From contig WAKQ01000006.1 in assembly GCA_015523295.1 (NCBI GenBank), positions 1 to 53,701 on the forward strand: a stretch of 53,701 nucleotides of DNA, given 5' to 3'. The stretch's first letter is position 1, and the number at the start of each line of letters is the position of its first letter. Below the pieces are notes generated by a model. It worked only from the letters and a program-made list of their open reading frames with translations, made no database searches and was not told where the DNA came from. The DNA comes from Desulfurococcales archaeon (GTDB taxonomy: Archaea > Thermoproteota > Thermoprotei_A > Sulfolobales > NBVN01). Shown piece after piece: positions 16,008 to 22,932 of the stretch. A program made the translations under genes and the position numbers.

Positions 16008-16610
16008 GTGCGGGTTAAGTACTTCAGACGCCATCTCATGATTAAGGGAGAGTATGCTAGTAAGATCTTAACCGGTGAGAAGAGGGCAACCGTAAGGGTA
16101 GGCAAGTACGTGCCGAAGTACCGAGAGATCATAATTCACAGCGGTGGTAGGCCGATATGTATCGCGGAGATAGTTAAGGTCACCTATAAGAAAGTGAGTG
16201 AGCTAACGGACGAGGATGCTATGAAGGACGGTTTTACGAACGTCAAGGAGTTAATTAATGCTCTGAAGAGAATCTACGGCAACATCTCAGATGAGGACTG
16301 CGTTACAGTAATTGAATTTAGGGTTAGGAAAAGGCTTGACGACCTTAAAAGCAGTGATGCTTATATGGGTCTTGACCCGGCTAATATAGCGAGGCTGGCT
16401 CTTAGATATCTTAGGAAGGATCTGGCACCCTCCGAGCTAAGGATTCTCGAGGAACTGGGTAAAGGCCTTTCGATAAGGGCAGTTGCTGGGAAATTAACGG
16501 GTGATCCCACGAAAAGATACCAGGTTAGGAAGGCGGTGAGGAAAGCCTTGAGGAAGCTGGTTGAAAAGGGATACCTGAAGCCGCAAGACCATGATATTGA
16601 TCGAGGGTGA
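16008..16610 (+). CDS. ASCH-domain protein with C-terminal helix-turn-helix
   Basis: The N-terminal about 105 residues form an ASCH domain (PUA-like RNA-binding fold): MIKGEYASKILTGEKRATVRVG, IIIHSGGRPICIAEIVKVTYKKVSEL, then DCVTVIEFRV. The C-terminal region (about 120-195) reads as a helix-turn-helix: LGLDPANIARLALRYL, PSELRILEELGKGLSIRAVAGKL, VRKAVRKALRKLVEKGYL. An RNA-binding domain fused to a probable nucleic-acid-binding HTH suggests post-transcriptional or dual control; this is inference. The GTG start at 16008 is used because the ATG at 16003 is out of frame and stops at once. The C/D box sRNA follows 40 nt after the stop. Confidence 0.72.
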   Translation: MRVKYFRRHLMIKGEYASKILTGEKRATVRVGKYVPKYREIIIHSGGRPICIAEIVKVTYKKVSELTDEDAMKDGFTNVKELINALKRIYGNISDEDCVTVIEFRVRKRLDDLKSSDAYMGLDPANIARLALRYLRKDLAPSELRILEELGKGLSIRAVAGKLTGDPTKRYQVRKAVRKALRKLVEKGYLKPQDHDIDRG

Positions 16611-16617
16611 ATTAACC

Positions 16618-16627
16618 TTAATATAAG
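16618..16627 (+). promoter_or_regulatory. TATA box of the C/D box sRNA
   Basis: TTAATATAAG lies about 25-30 bp before the predicted 5' end of the sRNA, just after the stop of the ASCH gene. Confidence 0.4.
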
Positions 16628-16649
16628 ATCTCCACCCTATTTAGCTGGT

Positions 16650-16716
16650 GGGGCATAGTTGTGATGATGCCCTCGATCTCTGAGGGGTGATGAAAGCTAG
16701 TCCGCACTGAGGACAT
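16650..16716 (+). ncRNA. C/D box small guide RNA (2'-O-methylation guide)
   Basis: All four boxes are present in canonical order. C box GTGATGA is at 16661-16667 and D' box CTGA at 16680-16683. C' box GTGATGA is at 16687-16693, and D box CTGA at 16707-16710. The guide regions are 12 nt (16668-16679) and 13 nt (16694-16706), and the D'-C' spacer is 3 nt, all typical of archaeal sRNAs that direct fibrillarin with L7Ae and Nop5. By the D+5 rule the upstream guide targets a C and the downstream guide a G; I cannot assign the target RNAs without the rRNA and tRNA sequences. It lies between convergent genes. Exact ends are estimates. Confidence 0.88.
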
Positions 16717-16777
16717 TTGCTTAAGCATAACACTTAAAGCGACTTAAAGATGGAGTTATCAAGCGTCTTAAAGCAGT

Positions 16778-17017
16778 TCACTGAACACTAATTTCCTTTT
16801 TCTCTCCCTTAGATGTGAACTCGACTATTTTCCCGCACTTAAGGGATTTAAGGAAGTTGTTAAGCTCCTTTAAATCGATCTTGATGGTGTAGAGGTATTT
16901 TCTGGTTCTTGCCTTAACCTTAGCTATCCCGCGTTTTTCATCACGCACGACCCTGCATTCAAGGGCTTTCTCACTCTTTTCAATGAATTCATCCTTGCTC
17001 GTGATCTCAACCGGCAT
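16778..17017 (-). CDS. rpl38e: Ribosomal protein L38e
   Basis: This 79-residue basic protein matches eukaryotic RPL38: start MPVEITSKDEFIEKS, central GIAKVKARTRKYLYTIKID (compare VKFKVRCSRYLYTLVITD in the human protein), and ELNNFLKSLKCGKIVEF. It belongs to the large ribosomal subunit. L38e is patchily distributed in archaea, mainly in Thermoproteota-related lineages, and is absent from bacteria. The protein extends about 10 residues past the eukaryotic end. It precedes no other ribosomal gene here; the upstream neighbour is an NTPase gene. Confidence 0.82.
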   Translation of the reverse strand: MPVEITSKDEFIEKSEKALECRVVRDEKRGIAKVKARTRKYLYTIKIDLKELNNFLKSLKCGKIVEFTSKGEKKEISVQ

Positions 17018-17063
17018 ACTACATCACTAGTATTACGTTAGGGGTTAGGGTTATAAAAAGTTC

Positions 17064-17615
17064 TCATCTGCTATTTAGGTGATAGAGCTCCGGATTCACC
17101 CATGGCACCAAGGCCATGATGACTGCTAGCCTCGTCAAGTCTTCCCTAAGAACTACATCCCTAGTCAACAGCCTTATGAAACCGCCTTTCTCACCTATGT
17201 TTTCAGTTCCATAGTAGCTGTCTACAAGCACCTCGAGCTCTCTGACTTCACCCTTAAGAAGTTTTTCACCGAAATCCCTTGGCAGGGGGAAGGATGGAGA
17301 GAAACCCAATGACTTCCGGCCTTGAGAATCGATAATGACTGCTGCCTGAACATCCATCACAAAGCCATCTAAGCTAAATATGCCTGCCTCGATACCTACC
17401 CCGTAATCACATCCACTGATAGCCTCCATGGCCTTTAGGGCCCTGTTATGTGCACCCCTAATAATAGTCTCAATACCTATAGGCTGGGGTGGCACGCCAG
17501 AATCAACGCTAACTGAGACTACCTCAACATCACATCCTAGCAGTTCACGAAATCCCGCTTCAACACCCTTAATTTTCGAAGGGTTAACGCTACCCACGCA
17601 TACTCTCATATCCAT
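17064..17615 (-). CDS. yjjX: Inosine/xanthosine triphosphatase (YjjX/DUF84 family)
   Basis: This house-cleaning enzyme removes damaged ITP and XTP. The family pattern is clear: VCVGSVNPSKIKGVEAGF at the start, VSVDSGVPPQPIGIETIIRGAHNRA (about 36-62), CDYGVGIEAGIF (about 69-80), and DVQAAVI. The 183-residue length is normal. ATG 17615 is used, with a second ATG two codons on. It sits in a same-strand series PAC2-HAD-YjjX-L38e with gaps of 34 and 46 nt, a likely operon. Confidence 0.88.
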   Translation of the reverse strand: MDMRVCVGSVNPSKIKGVEAGFRELLGCDVEVVSVSVDSGVPPQPIGIETIIRGAHNRALKAMEAISGCDYGVGIEAGIFSLDGFVMDVQAAVIIDSQGRKSLGFSPSFPLPRDFGEKLLKGEVRELEVLVDSYYGTENIGEKGGFIRLLTRDVVLREDLTRLAVIMALVPWVNPELYHLNSR

Positions 17616-17649
17616 TCACGAATCTAAGGTTTATGAAGGCTTAAAGTGG

Positions 17650-18336
17650 TTAAGTGGAGAAGCCCAAAATCTTCTTTACGAATGATGTGAACTCTTCAAG
17701 GGTCGGATAGCACGCTATGTTAGGAGCTCTGCACAGCTTATCATCGTACTTATTGACCAAGATGGGTAGCGAGCCAATCTCTCTAGCAGGCAGTGCATCA
17801 TAGGGGGTGTCGCCAACGACTGCAGCCCATCTTGCTGACAAACCTAAGGCCTCGATCGCTTTAGAGAAAATCTCCGGGTCAGGCTTACCTCGAGAGACCT
17901 CATCTCCGCAAACTAAAACGTCGAGATAGGAGGCAAGCCCATAATAGTCAATTAGGTGGAGGGCCATATAAATAGGTGTGGATGTAGCCATCCCAATTCC
18001 ATACCCCTTAGCCTTCAGCATTTTCAGGAGTTTCAAAGCTGAGGGGTAGAGGACGGCAACACCCTCCCTGACCTCCTTGAGGAAGGCCCTATCCTTCACA
18101 TACCTTACAGCCCAGTATCTTTTGAGTCCTTCAACGCCGAAGAGCCTTCTAATGATGTCCTTCCCGCTCAACCCTATCAAGTTCTTAATCTCTCTGTAAT
18201 CCACTGAAGTATTAAGCACGTCTTCGAAGGCGATAAGCCAGGACCTTATATGTGCATCTACACTGTCCAGCAACGTTCCGTCCAGGTCGAAGATGAACGC
18301 CCTTACTCTACCTAGAGCTTCTTGCATCCAGCTCAA
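17650..18336 (-). CDS. HAD-superfamily phosphatase (phosphoglycolate phosphatase/beta-phosphoglucomutase-like)
   Basis: Motif I is FIFDLDGTLLDS (nucleophile aspartate near residue 17), motif II includes MATSTPIY, and motif III/IV are KPDPEIF and VVGDTPYDALPAREIGS. An all-helical cap follows motif I (about 25-90). The outline is that of small-molecule HAD phosphatases; the substrate cannot be read from sequence. A TTG at 18336 overlaps the stop of the upstream PAC2 gene by 4 nt (TTGA), and ATG 18327 is the alternative. Coupling to a PAC2 gene is unusual. Confidence 0.85.
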   Translation of the reverse strand: MSWMQEALGRVRAFIFDLDGTLLDSVDAHIRSWLIAFEDVLNTSVDYREIKNLIGLSGKDIIRRLFGVEGLKRYWAVRYVKDRAFLKEVREGVAVLYPSALKLLKMLKAKGYGIGMATSTPIYMALHLIDYYGLASYLDVLVCGDEVSRGKPDPEIFSKAIEALGLSARWAAVVGDTPYDALPAREIGSLPILVNKYDDKLCRAPNIACYPTLEEFTSFVKKILGFST

Positions 18337-19115
18337 AGCACTTCCTTCCTAGGGCCTTTCTCAGTAGATGCTGCTTTTGCAAGCTTGGTTAACGCATTGG
18401 CTATCTTACTCTCAACCTCTATGGCTAGGGCATCTAACTTTGAGACGTCGATCCTAAATCCGAGGTACTTGGTAAGTGTGTTAATAACGGCTTTAGCAGC
18501 TCTGTAATCCGGCTCGTCAAACTCGACAATAGCTGACCATGTCTCACCTAATAGCACAGCTCCCTTAACACCGTAATACTTTGCCCAACCCACGATAGCG
18601 CCGTTTACACCCATTATAACACCCTCGTTAAGGGGTATCCCTCCGGCTTCCTTTAACTCCTTTATCAATGAAGGGTCGTTTCCAGCGACATAGGTGGCTC
18701 TGCTATCGCTCACCTCAGGCACTACAAAGGCAGCAGTAGATATCACGCTTTTCAGCTTACCTCTGTCGATCATCGTTTTAAGGAGCACGTCACATACCTC
18801 ATTCTGCCCCTCAGGGCTCTGAGGTTGCGTGTCAGCAGTGAAGAACAATGCATTACCTGAATCGTATACCTTACCGATGAATAGTTCTGAAATGCCGTCC
18901 TTCCCCACTACGAGGTGCGGGGGAAAGGAAGTCGAGTATATCTCGGCCACAAGGTTTGAATCACTATTAGATCTGAGAAAATTAGTAGCTATGAAGCCAA
19001 CCCTTCCCATACCGGGTAGTCCTACAATTAAGGGCTTATCATCTACATCAAAGTCCTTCAATATCTTTACACGTGTTACCATTAGATCGACCAATTTAGA
19101 TAATTGATGAGGCAA
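18333..19115 (-). CDS. PAC2 family protein, second copy
   Basis: The 260-residue protein has the PAC2 signature PLIVGLPGMGRVGFIATNFL (about 28-47), STSFPPHLVVGKDG, LFFTADTQPQSPEGQNEVCD and GVNGAIVGWAKYYGVKGAVLLGETWS. It is clearly different from the PAC2 protein at 9347-10120 and closer to the COG2047-like archaeal group. The C-terminus is helical. The frame opens at TTG 19115; ATG 19082 is the more likely start. It is the first gene of the probable PAC2-HAD-YjjX-L38e operon. Confidence 0.8.
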   Translation of the reverse strand: MPHQLSKLVDLMVTRVKILKDFDVDDKPLIVGLPGMGRVGFIATNFLRSNSDSNLVAEIYSTSFPPHLVVGKDGISELFIGKVYDSGNALFFTADTQPQSPEGQNEVCDVLLKTMIDRGKLKSVISTAAFVVPEVSDSRATYVAGNDPSLIKELKEAGGIPLNEGVIMGVNGAIVGWAKYYGVKGAVLLGETWSAIVEFDEPDYRAAKAVINTLTKYLGFRIDVSKLDALAIEVESKIANALTKLAKAASTEKGPRKEVL

Positions 19116-19180
19116 TTTAATAGTATACCTATTAAGACCACGGATTTAATTTTAATACTTCCTTTAAACAAAAAATCTTG

Positions 19181-19249
19181 GTGGAACCCGCAGACGCCCC
19201 CGCGATGGGGGAGAATGAAGCGGGGAGCCGGCGGGGTCAGAAATTTCTG
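19181..19249 (+). other. GC-rich structured island: ncRNA or IS200/IS605 right-end-like element
   Basis: A GC-rich block stands out in AT-rich intergenic DNA. Nested inverted repeats are visible: CCCGC (19187-19191) with GCGGG (19220-19224), enclosing CCCCC (19197-19201) and GGGGG (19207-19211) around a GCGAT loop. The perfect palindrome CAGAAATTTCTG (19238-19249) follows. A TTTAAACA TATA-like box lies at 19163-19170. The hairpin next to GAATGAAGC resembles the structured 3' ends of TnpB-type IS200/IS605 elements from memory, but no tnpB is present. Orientation is uncertain. Confidence 0.4.
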
Positions 19250-19256
19250 CTTCTTT

Positions 19257-19799
19257 CTAACTTCTTCTCTCAGAGGCCTCCAGCAACCTGCTTGCCCTGA
19301 GCAGGGGGATGAAGGGAACGCCGTTGAATTTAAACTTTACCCTTTCAAGATCTAGGAGGCAAGTAAACCCGGCTGGACTACCCTCATCGGTAAGGATTTC
19401 CTTAATGAAGTCATAAACCGGTTTCATATCGCTGAAGGTCTCAGCTACAAGTAGGACCTTACGCCCAGCTATTGCCTCCCTAGGGTATTTCCATCCTCTA
19501 TCCGTAGCTTTAGAAGCTGCGAAGGGCTTCTTCAAGATATAACTTATGAGGGCTGCGTGGACAGAACCTGCCAGGTCGACACCTAACGTTGTATTCCAAA
19601 CAAGGCCTGAGAGCTTCCTTACCCATAAGCTCAGAAGAGGGGAGTAGAGACCTGGATAGAGGGGGAGGAGCTCGAATCTATGTGTCAGTGTTCCTTTCTT
19701 ATCATTAACTGTGATGATCCCCAACTTAAGCAGCTCCTTCATAAGGACCTTTATGTCATCTGTCGAGCTAGTTATCCCCACACTCAAGAAGGTCCCCAA
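19257..19799 (-). CDS. Phosphoribosyltransferase-fold protein with degenerate PRPP motif
   Basis: The 180 residues begin with a short helix-rich part (DDIKVLMKELLKLGIITVN, about 14-32) and continue in the order of orotate phosphoribosyltransferase: LVWNTTLGVDLAGSVHAALISYIL (about 66-90), KPFAASKATDRGWKYP, then GRKVLLVAETFSDMKPVYDFI (about 111-131). In active enzymes the last motif reads VLLVDDVxTTG; here the two acids and the TTG are missing (VAETFSD). A regulatory or ligand-binding role, as for PurR-type proteins, is more likely than catalysis. Start is TTG 19799, right after an in-frame stop; GTG 19781 is possible. Confidence 0.6.
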   Translation of the reverse strand: MGTFLSVGITSSTDDIKVLMKELLKLGIITVNDKKGTLTHRFELLPLYPGLYSPLLSLWVRKLSGLVWNTTLGVDLAGSVHAALISYILKKPFAASKATDRGWKYPREAIAGRKVLLVAETFSDMKPVYDFIKEILTDEGSPAGFTCLLDLERVKFKFNGVPFIPLLRASRLLEASERRS

Positions 19800-19839
19800 C
19801 GATTAAACAGCATTGAGAGTATATTGCTCTTACGTTACT

Positions 19840-20178
19840 TCATCGGCTGAAGCACTTGTCTGCCTCGTCAAGAATTTCACTCTCAGCCCTCCCTGACTCC
19901 ACGAGTTGCCATCTCGCAAAGCCAGCTTTCTTCTCCGTCTTAAGCAGTTCTTTAGGTACGAGTTCAGCAGCTTTCCTTACTGGATGAAGGCTTACGTTAA
20001 CGTAAGCCCTTAGCATGCCATCAAGCAGGGCCTGCTGAAGGATAAGCGTCTCTCCTCCCTTAAGTTTCAGGAGGAGGCGAACGTGCTGATGCCCTTTAGG
20101 TATGAACGCTATAACCCTCTCTACGTCCTCAACTCTGACGTGTTTCACATTCTCACAGGTCATATACCCTACACTCAT
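19840..20178 (-). CDS. Hypothetical protein, partner of the 20175 gene
   Basis: This 112-residue protein is not recognised. The first half looks like beta strands (VERVIAFIPKG, VRLLLKLKGGETLILQQALLDG), the second like helices (HPVRKAAELVPKELLKTEKK, ESEILDEADKCF). There is no signal or membrane segment. Its ATG overlaps the stop of the upstream gene by 4 nt, so the two are translationally coupled. A conserved pair of about equal size is reminiscent of toxin-antitoxin or regulator-effector modules, but nothing here proves that. Confidence 0.6.
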   Translation of the reverse strand: MSVGYMTCENVKHVRVEDVERVIAFIPKGHQHVRLLLKLKGGETLILQQALLDGMLRAYVNVSLHPVRKAAELVPKELLKTEKKAGFARWQLVESGRAESEILDEADKCFSR

Positions 20179-20507
20179 ACTCTAACTTTAGAATGCCTAA
20201 GAGGAGAAGTGTTGAGATTCTTCAGAATGTTCTCCCCTTTTTCACTGAGCTTTATGATCGGGCCGTCAGGTCCTTTCTCCTCCTTTATAAGGCCTAATGA
20301 GGAGAGAAGCTTCAGATCCTCCTCAAGCTCCTTGGAGTAGGGCCCGAAGGAGTAATTTATGAACCTGTAACCGAGATGTACGCCTTTCTTGGTTTGAAGA
20401 GCATATACTAACTTATGTAGTTCTATTTTGCCTTTCACGGCTGAGTACTCACTCAATATTGATAAAAGCCTTAAAGGCTCGGGGACTTCCATTACCAACA
20501 CCCTCAC
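20175..20507 (-). CDS. DUF4065/YwgA-like small regulator-type protein
   Basis: The 110 residues follow the pattern of YwgA/SocA-like (Panacea, DUF4065-related) proteins: a helix-rich start, KIELHKLVYALQTKKG, then YRFINYSFGPYSKELEEDLKLLSSLGLI (about 47-75), and a basic wing-like end. The family includes regulators and antitoxins. Start could be GTG 20507 or ATG 20492; GGTGAGG lies about 10 nt before the ATG. It is coupled to the 112-residue downstream gene. Family assignment is by pattern and moderate. Confidence 0.55.
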   Translation of the reverse strand: MRVLVMEVPEPLRLLSILSEYSAVKGKIELHKLVYALQTKKGVHLGYRFINYSFGPYSKELEEDLKLLSSLGLIKEEKGPDGPIIKLSEKGENILKNLNTSPLRHSKVRV

Positions 20508-20700
20508 CTTTTAACTATTGTGGGGATCAATGCATAAAAGATGATTCCCTAATCCTCATAATGTTATTTTAGGATAGTGAAGTAATACTCAAGCTTCACT
20601 CCCCTTCATTAGCTAGGCCGAATAATACCTATGATAGTTTCAAGCACTGAGCCGGATGTAAGCCCCGCACTTCAGGATTAGTGGGTTCTTGAAAATTTGA

Positions 20701-20707
20701 TATATAA
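20701..20707 (+). promoter_or_regulatory. TATA box for the 20779 gene
   Basis: TATATAA lies 72 bp before the ATG at 20779, giving a leader of about 50 nt that contains GGGAGG (20757-20762). The rest of the 271-nt gap 20508-20778 shows no gene. Confidence 0.35.
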
Positions 20708-20778
20708 TGCAAGAGAGCTTCCGCTATATTCATAAGCGCTGAGCTATTTAGTAGCTGGGAGGTTAAGGGGCTGGTAAC

Positions 20779-21528
20779 ATGTCATTTCAGATGAGCCGTA
20801 AGCAATGGGCACTATCCCTGATTTACGGGCAGGGGATAATAATTGTCTTAACGGTGTTGAATGCGTTCTTCCCTCAATACCTCAGTTACTGGTTCATAAT
20901 ATTCATTGTGGTTATGGTCGTGTATATGTACTTTATGATGAGGTCGCAGCTCAAGCACATAACCAGTAAGGAGGCTAAGGAGATTAAAGGTGGAAGACTT
21001 CTCTACAAGCCTAAACCGGATGAAATCAGAGAGCTTCAAGTAAGAGATAAACTCCTCGTGCAAGAACTGAAGCCCATGATGAAGTTTACTTTCCTAAGCT
21101 TCATCATACTCATAGCCACCTTCATCTGGTACCCCATATACTTCGGGTATGCGAACAACATAGCGCATTCAGGAAATGTCGACATGGCTACCAAGATAGC
21201 CCTCTACCTCATAGGGTATGAGACTCCATACGCTGTAGTCATGGGGACCAACCTCCTCAGTAGGAAAGGTATGAGAGAGATGGTTCAAGTTCTCAATAAT
21301 TACGAGATTTACGATAAGGGACTACTTGGAATGGGGTTAACAATAAAGTTCCCTGCATCCGACCTTCCTTATGAGGTCACTGTGAGTAAGTCCCGCAAGT
21401 TCGTTCAGTTCGAGCAGAAGAAGGGTAATGCTGTAGTAAAGTACAGGCTCTACACTAAATCCCCGGAGAGGGTTGTAGAGATACTTAAGAGATACGGTAG
21501 AATCTCCGACGTTAAGGAAATATCTTAA
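20779..21528 (+). CDS. Four-span membrane protein with soluble C-terminal domain (DUF2208-like)
   Basis: The 249 residues carry two N-terminal membrane helices (about 13-29 and 35-53), a charged cytoplasmic loop (55-100), two more helices (about 105-125 and 140-160), and a soluble C-terminal domain (165-249) with basic beta strands and an RVVEILKRYGRI end. It resembles archaeal DUF2208 membrane proteins by layout, a weak call from memory. Function is unknown. Six bases separate it from the next gene, so the two are likely co-transcribed. Confidence 0.55.
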   Translation: MSFQMSRKQWALSLIYGQGIIIVLTVLNAFFPQYLSYWFIIFIVVMVVYMYFMMRSQLKHITSKEAKEIKGGRLLYKPKPDEIRELQVRDKLLVQELKPMMKFTFLSFIILIATFIWYPIYFGYANNIAHSGNVDMATKIALYLIGYETPYAVVMGTNLLSRKGMREMVQVLNNYEIYDKGLLGMGLTIKFPASDLPYEVTVSKSRKFVQFEQKKGNAVVKYRLYTKSPERVVEILKRYGRISDVKEIS

Positions 21529-21534
21529 GATTAA

Positions 21535-22878
21535 ATGATTGAACTCTTAACTCGTTTACCCTCTACACCTGGGAAATGCCAAATGAGGATCCTGCAGATA
21601 CTACCTCTATTGCTGATGCTCGCGCTCTTCTTAAGTAACATAAGCCCTATTACTTCACAGATTCCTTCAAGCCTTGAAGGTAGTGGGTTTTCCTCATTCA
21701 ATAACGGAGTGCTTGCCATAGTAGGTCCTGAGGGGTTGTTAATTACTATTAATAGCTGCATCAACGCGTTGAAGGTGAATCTTTCCAAGCACTTCAATCC
21801 TATTGAAGTGCTCACAGTCAATCGCACAATATTCGTCGCAGGCTCATATATGGGGGAACCAGCAATAGTCCAGCTCACTCTTAAGGGCTGCACATTACCT
21901 AAAACCGCCCACATTATCACACTATCGGGTTTGAAGGGCAAAGTTTTTCATCTAGTATGGAATGGTAGAGAAGTCTACGGGGTAGGTTATGTTGAGTCCT
22001 TAGGTAGGTTTGAAGGTATTCTCATCACATTGCCATTAAACAGAATAAACTCAACCCTCTATGCAACCGCCTACAGTATATCCTGGAGCATGCTAAAAAC
22101 GATGGTCAATCAGTCGATCTACTTCAGGGATGTGATTCCCGTAGCTACTACCACATTAATCTTGGGAGGCATATCCTATAATGGAAGGTACTACCCCCTC
22201 ATAGTCAATGGCTCCCAGGGCTTAGCCTATATACAGTTTATCAACACCATGGGAAGTTACTGGGTTAAGGGGTTCATAACATGTGATGGTAGATCCTCTA
22301 CGTTCTTGGTGAGCAAAGACCATGAGCTCTATATAGCTAATGCTTCGAGTAATAATCTAACGCTCTTGAAGATTATGGAAAAGGTGAAGAATGCGTGGGT
22401 GATCCATGGGTATGATGTGGCATGGCTTGCATTGGCTGAGCTAGATAATAATACGTTTATCATCATTGGCTCAGAAGGTACTTGCATGATTGAGGAAAGC
22501 AGATATGTTATTTTCGTAGATCCCTATGAGGTGCTTGCAGGGACCTCACTTCCTCTACGCAAGGTGAGGTTAGAGTGTTCAGGTTCGATTAAGCCGCTGG
22601 ATATAAATGTTGTAAAGCCTGTGAGGGTGGTTCTGAAGATGGCTAAGTTACGTGAAAGCGTGATCTTCATGAACGTAAGTGGAAGAACTTGGGAAATCTA
22701 CCCTCCCACATCATCCCAGGGGTCAGTTATTAGGTCGCTTCCTAACAACCTAAACGCGAGTGAAGCAGGAGGATATGTTAGGAGTAAGGTTTTCAGGGTT
22801 AACCAGGTTATGTTGCTTACTGGGTTGGCCCTTGTGACTGCCTCCTTAATTGCTGAATGGAAGTTAAAAAGGGGATAA
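21535..22878 (+). CDS. Secreted, C-terminally anchored protein, unknown
   Basis: The 447-residue protein has a signal-like segment (MRILQILPLLLMLALFLS if started at ATG 21583; the frame opens at ATG 21535), a long external part rich in beta strands and in N-x-S/T sites, and a C-terminal membrane helix (about 425-442) with a basic tail (KLKRG). Strand-loop units such as GVLAIVGPEG, TIFVAGSYMG and EVYGVGYVES recall a beta-propeller, which is inference. Four or more cysteines are spread through the external part. It follows the four-span membrane protein by 6 nt. No family recognised. Confidence 0.6.
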   Translation: MIELLTRLPSTPGKCQMRILQILPLLLMLALFLSNISPITSQIPSSLEGSGFSSFNNGVLAIVGPEGLLITINSCINALKVNLSKHFNPIEVLTVNRTIFVAGSYMGEPAIVQLTLKGCTLPKTAHIITLSGLKGKVFHLVWNGREVYGVGYVESLGRFEGILITLPLNRINSTLYATAYSISWSMLKTMVNQSIYFRDVIPVATTTLILGGISYNGRYYPLIVNGSQGLAYIQFINTMGSYWVKGFITCDGRSSTFLVSKDHELYIANASSNNLTLLKIMEKVKNAWVIHGYDVAWLALAELDNNTFIIIGSEGTCMIEESRYVIFVDPYEVLAGTSLPLRKVRLECSGSIKPLDINVVKPVRVVLKMAKLRESVIFMNVSGRTWEIYPPTSSQGSVIRSLPNNLNASEAGGYVRSKVFRVNQVMLLTGLALVTASLIAEWKLKRG

Positions 22879-22932
22879 AGTAGTGCTAGCTTTTAAATGT
22901 AGGTAAGTTAAGATACTTAAGGTGGTTTCAGA

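Noticed and set aside
20630-20690. ATGATAG...CTGA pattern resembling a second C/D sRNA
   Set aside because: The C box deviates, the second C box is not recognisable and there is no final CTGA at guide distance.
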